DNA of 40,762 nucleotides from positions 1 to 40,762 of the forward strand of contig JAIRVG010000099.1 of NCBI GenBank assembly GCA_031253995.1. Direction: 5' to 3'. Positions 38,753 to 40,762 of the stretch are shown one piece after another (the first letter of the stretch is position 1; each line of letters begins with the position of its first letter). Both the position numbers and the translations under genes were made by a program. The notes under the pieces are model-generated. The model made no database searches and had not been told where the DNA came from. It was given only the letters and a program-made list of their open reading frames with translations. Origin of the DNA: Paucimonas sp. GTDB lineage: Bacteria > Pseudomonadota > Gammaproteobacteria > Pseudomonadales > Pseudomonadaceae.

Positions 38753-39510
38753 TGCGGCTCCGCGAAGTGCGCCGTGCCGCTCATCCCGGCCAGCAGGCCC
38801 GGGGTGTTGGCCGGTACGTTGGCGATCAGCAGGAGGGTCTGGCTGCCTTCGTCGATGCGCGCGCCGAGGCGCTTGACCACGGCGTTGATCGGCGTGCCGG
38901 TTTCATCGGGCACGAAGCTGAAGGTCTGTTCGGGCTTGAGCTTGCCGAGCCAGCGCGACGGCACCAGCAGGTGGATTTCCAGGGAACGGTTGTCGACGAT
39001 TTCCAGCAACGGCGCACCGGCCGCCACGCTTTCGTGAGCCTGCACGCGGCGGGCGACCACCTGGCCATCGAACGGTGCCTTGACCTGGCAACGCTGCACT
39101 TGCACCTGGTAGACCTGGGATTCGGCCTGGGCCTGGGCCTGGCGGGCCTCGGCCACGGACACTTCGAAACGCCCTACCGAGTTGAGCGCGGCCAGTTGCT
39201 GCTTGTTACGCAACTCTTCACGGGCGGCGCGCACGGCGGCGGAAGAAGCATTGGCCTGGGCCTGGTAGGCACTGCAGTCGAAGCGCACCAGCACATCGCC
39301 CTTGCTGAACGACTGGCCTTCGGCATAGGGCATTTCCACCACCCGGCCGGGCAACTCGCTGGCCAGCACGGCCTGGGAGCGGGCGCGCAGGACCCCACGG
39401 ACCTCGCTGGCGGTGGACGTGGCGCCGTCGAGCAACGGATCGCTCTCGCTGGCTGCCTGCGCCACACCACTGATCAAGGCCAACGCCGCCCACAACACTG
39501 CCTGCTTCAT
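38749..39510 (-). CDS. Periplasmic adaptor (RND/HlyD type), secreted
   Basis: The 253-residue protein has a Sec signal peptide (MKQAVLWAALALISGVAQA, cleavage after Ala19) and no other membrane span. The barrel-sandwich hybrid of efflux adaptors follows: SQAVLASELPGRVVEMPYAE, GQSFSKGDVLVRFDC, a helical hairpin, then RCQVKAPFDGQVVARRVQAH and a beta-barrel. It is the first gene of the adaptor, GAF-HlyD, M50-HlyD operon and overlaps the next start by ATGA. AGGACG is eight bases before its ATG. It would form part of the periplasmic conduit. Confidence 0.87.
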   Translation of the reverse strand: MKQAVLWAALALISGVAQAASESDPLLDGATSTASEVRGVLRARSQAVLASELPGRVVEMPYAEGQSFSKGDVLVRFDCSAYQAQANASSAAVRAAREELRNKQQLAALNSVGRFEVSVAEARQAQAQAESQVYQVQVQRCQVKAPFDGQVVARRVQAHESVAAGAPLLEIVDNRSLEIHLLVPSRWLGKLKPEQTFSFVPDETGTPINAVVKRLGARIDEGSQTLLLIANVPANTPGLLAGMSGTAHFAEPQ

Positions 39511-39788
39511 CTCGCTACGTCCTGTAAAGGTCTGGATTATTTCAAAAGGGGTATCGGCCGCGTTTCGCGGAACCTGAATCGCCGCTGGTCAGAGGCCGGG
39601 TCCGGCGGAGAAGAGAACTACGTCACAAAAAACGACATTCAAATGAAGTGGCCGGATGCTATCAATGTTTTCCATGGGCAGGAAGCTTTCCGCTCGTCGT
39701 CTTCATGAAGATTGGGCTACGTGGGTGTCGAACGCTGCCGCCGCAAAACGACCAGAAGTACAGGCATCCCACCCACGGAGTCACTCGA
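39511..39788. promoter_or_regulatory. Divergent control region between the exporter operon and the DUF899 gene
   Basis: 278 bp, AT-richer than its neighbours. Near the exporter side is an inverted repeat CCGCG (39558-39562) ttt CGCGG (39566-39570); a minus-strand TGAAATAATCC between it and the start could be a -10 region. Near the DUF899 side GGAG lies eight bases before ATG 39789. No small gene is recognised. Confidence 0.4.
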
Positions 39789-40514
39789 ATGAACAATGAT
39801 CGCAAGCATCCAGTGGTTACCCGTCGGGAATGGCTTGGCGCCCGTCGCCAGTTGCTCCTGCACGAAAAGGCCTTCACCCACCAGCGTGACGAACTCAGCG
39901 CCGCCCGCCGCGCCCTGCCCTGGGTCAAGGTGGAAGAGGACTATCGTTTCGAGGGCGGCGACGGCGAGTCGGACCTGGCCGGGCTATTCGCCGGGCGCAG
40001 CCAGTTGCTGGTCTATCACTTCATGTTCGCCGATGGCTGGGAGGAAGGCTGTCCGGGCTGTTCGTTCCTTGCCGACCACTTCGATGGTGCCAACCTGCAC
40101 CTGGCTCACCATGACGTATCGCTGGTGGCGGTGTCGCGGGCGCCCTATGCGCAGTTCCAGGCGTTCCGGCGGCGCATGGGCTGGCAGTTTCCCTGGGTGT
40201 CGTCCCATGGCAGCAGCTTCAACCGTGATTTCGGGGTGACCCCGGCGGGAGATGGCGCCGAGTACAACTATGAGCCGTATTCGGGCAGCGAGACCGAGTT
40301 GCCCGGGCTCAGCGTGTTCTACCGCGATGAAGCCGGGGATATCTTCCACACCTATTCCAGCTATGCCCGGGGGCTGGACATTCTTGTCGGCACCTACAAC
40401 TTCCTCGACCTGATGCCCAAGGGGCGGAATGAGGATGGGACGATGGATTGGGTGAGGCACCATGATCGGCATGAAGGTGCCGAGGGGCAGAAGCACTGCT
40501 GTGATCACTCGTAG
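39789..40514 (+). CDS. DUF899 thioredoxin-like family protein
   Basis: The 241-residue product matches DUF899: REWLGARRQLLLHEKAFTHQ, ELSAARRALPWVKVEEDY, LLVYHFMFADGWEEGCPGCS, with the thioredoxin-like CPGC motif, then WQFPWVSSHGSSFNRDFGV, LPGLSVFYRDEAGDIFHTYS and LDLMPKGR. These proteins have a thioredoxin fold and are often called dithiol-disulfide isomerase-like, but no activity is proven. The start at 39789 has GGAG eight bases upstream. It diverges from the exporter operon with no evident functional link. Its stop codon falls inside the first bases of the 57-bp repeat at 40511. Confidence 0.9.
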   Translation: MNNDRKHPVVTRREWLGARRQLLLHEKAFTHQRDELSAARRALPWVKVEEDYRFEGGDGESDLAGLFAGRSQLLVYHFMFADGWEEGCPGCSFLADHFDGANLHLAHHDVSLVAVSRAPYAQFQAFRRRMGWQFPWVSSHGSSFNRDFGVTPAGDGAEYNYEPYSGSETELPGLSVFYRDEAGDIFHTYSSYARGLDILVGTYNFLDLMPKGRNEDGTMDWVRHHDRHEGAEGQKHCCDHS

Positions 40515-40567
40515 GGGCAACTGTGTTTGGGCTGGTGCTGGGTATTGTGTGTTGATCCATTTGCGAT
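40511..40567. repeat. 57-bp interspersed repeat, copy 2
   Basis: Matches 17942-17998 with about six differences, in the same orientation (GTAGGGGCAACTG... to CATTTGCGAT). The first four bases include the DUF899 stop codon (TAG, 40512-40514). Confidence 0.75.
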
Positions 40568-40627
40568 GGTGACGCTGAGTCACCTTTTCGCCCCCCGGCG
40601 ACCCACTTTTGAAAAGCGCAAAAGTGG
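40568..40627. repeat. Pair of hairpins following the interspersed repeat
   Basis: GGTGAC (40568-40573) gctga GTCACC (40579-40584), then CCACTTTTG (40603-40611) aaaagcg CAAAAGTGG (40619-40627). The second stem is perfect. Such sequence after the 57-bp repeat looks like a longer interspersed element common in Pseudomonas intergenic DNA. The remainder to 40762 shows no gene I can support. Confidence 0.5.
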
Positions 40628-40762
40628 CGGTTCGGCGGTCCGACAAAACGCTTTCGCTCCTGCATCCGGCCCTTCGCTTCGCTACGGGTTCCCTCCTTCC
40701 GCACTGACTCCGGGGGCCGCGCCATACGGGCATCCTGCCCTATGGCGCTTTCCGGGCCATCC

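Overview
The window is high-GC DNA from a Pseudomonas, most likely of the P. fluorescens/P. putida lineage. The indicators are gene content (a Pseudomonas-type 4-hydroxyphenylpyruvate dioxygenase, CSS-EAL proteins, a ybhP-clsB-ybhN operon, small DUF3077/DUF6124-like genes) and a perfect REP-type palindrome at 22301-22352. No tRNA, rRNA, CRISPR array, transposase or integrase was recognised.

Layout. (1) 1-4392 is an accessory toxin island: an orphan TcC/TccC-like RHS protein with its own C-terminal domain, a short and probably truncated SnoaL-like gene, and a divergent protein built of two CBM-like modules. (2) 4393-6520 is a patchwork. A roughly 700-bp unit occurs twice: conserved upstream element, structured leader, small DUF3077-like gene, GC-rich hairpin. 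Minus-strand remnants of a filamentous-haemagglutinin/CdiA gene lie between and after the copies. (3) 6520-12269 runs rightward: a TPR protein, then a hybrid histidine kinase with a degenerate receiver, overlapped stop-to-start by ybhP-, clsB- and ybhN-like genes (membrane phospholipid functions). A second hybrid kinase converges and overlaps ybhN by 52 bp. (4) 14309-22090 is mostly ordinary metabolism and signalling: a yeast-type cytosine deaminase diverging from a DJ-1/Hsp31-like gene, a CSS sensor without an EAL domain, hpd, a complete CSS-EAL phosphodiesterase, rarD and a TerC-CBS-CorC protein.

(5) 22377-39510 is the most striking block: about 17 kb on the minus strand that looks like one export-and-adhesion system. 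Upstream is a three-gene overlapping operon: periplasmic adaptor, GAF-like/HlyD fusion, and a membrane M50 metallopeptidase fused to a HlyD arm. Downstream is a GNAT, DUF6916-like, tail-collar trio, then a 3268-residue LEPR/DUF4347/FG-GAP/cadherin-like/Ig-like adhesin coupled by ATGA to a TolC-family outer-membrane lipoprotein. No ABC ATPase and no RTX repeats are visible, so this is not a textbook type I system; the M50-HlyD protein is the natural candidate for the inner-membrane component.

The other main discovery is the leader of the two DUF3077-like genes. Comparing the copies reveals an interleaved (pseudoknotted) set of helices, including one that captures the Shine-Dalgarno sequence. 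Helices are kept by compensatory changes, as expected of a cis-acting RNA switch. The right end (39789-40762) holds a DUF899 gene and an interspersed repeat with another copy at 17942-17998.
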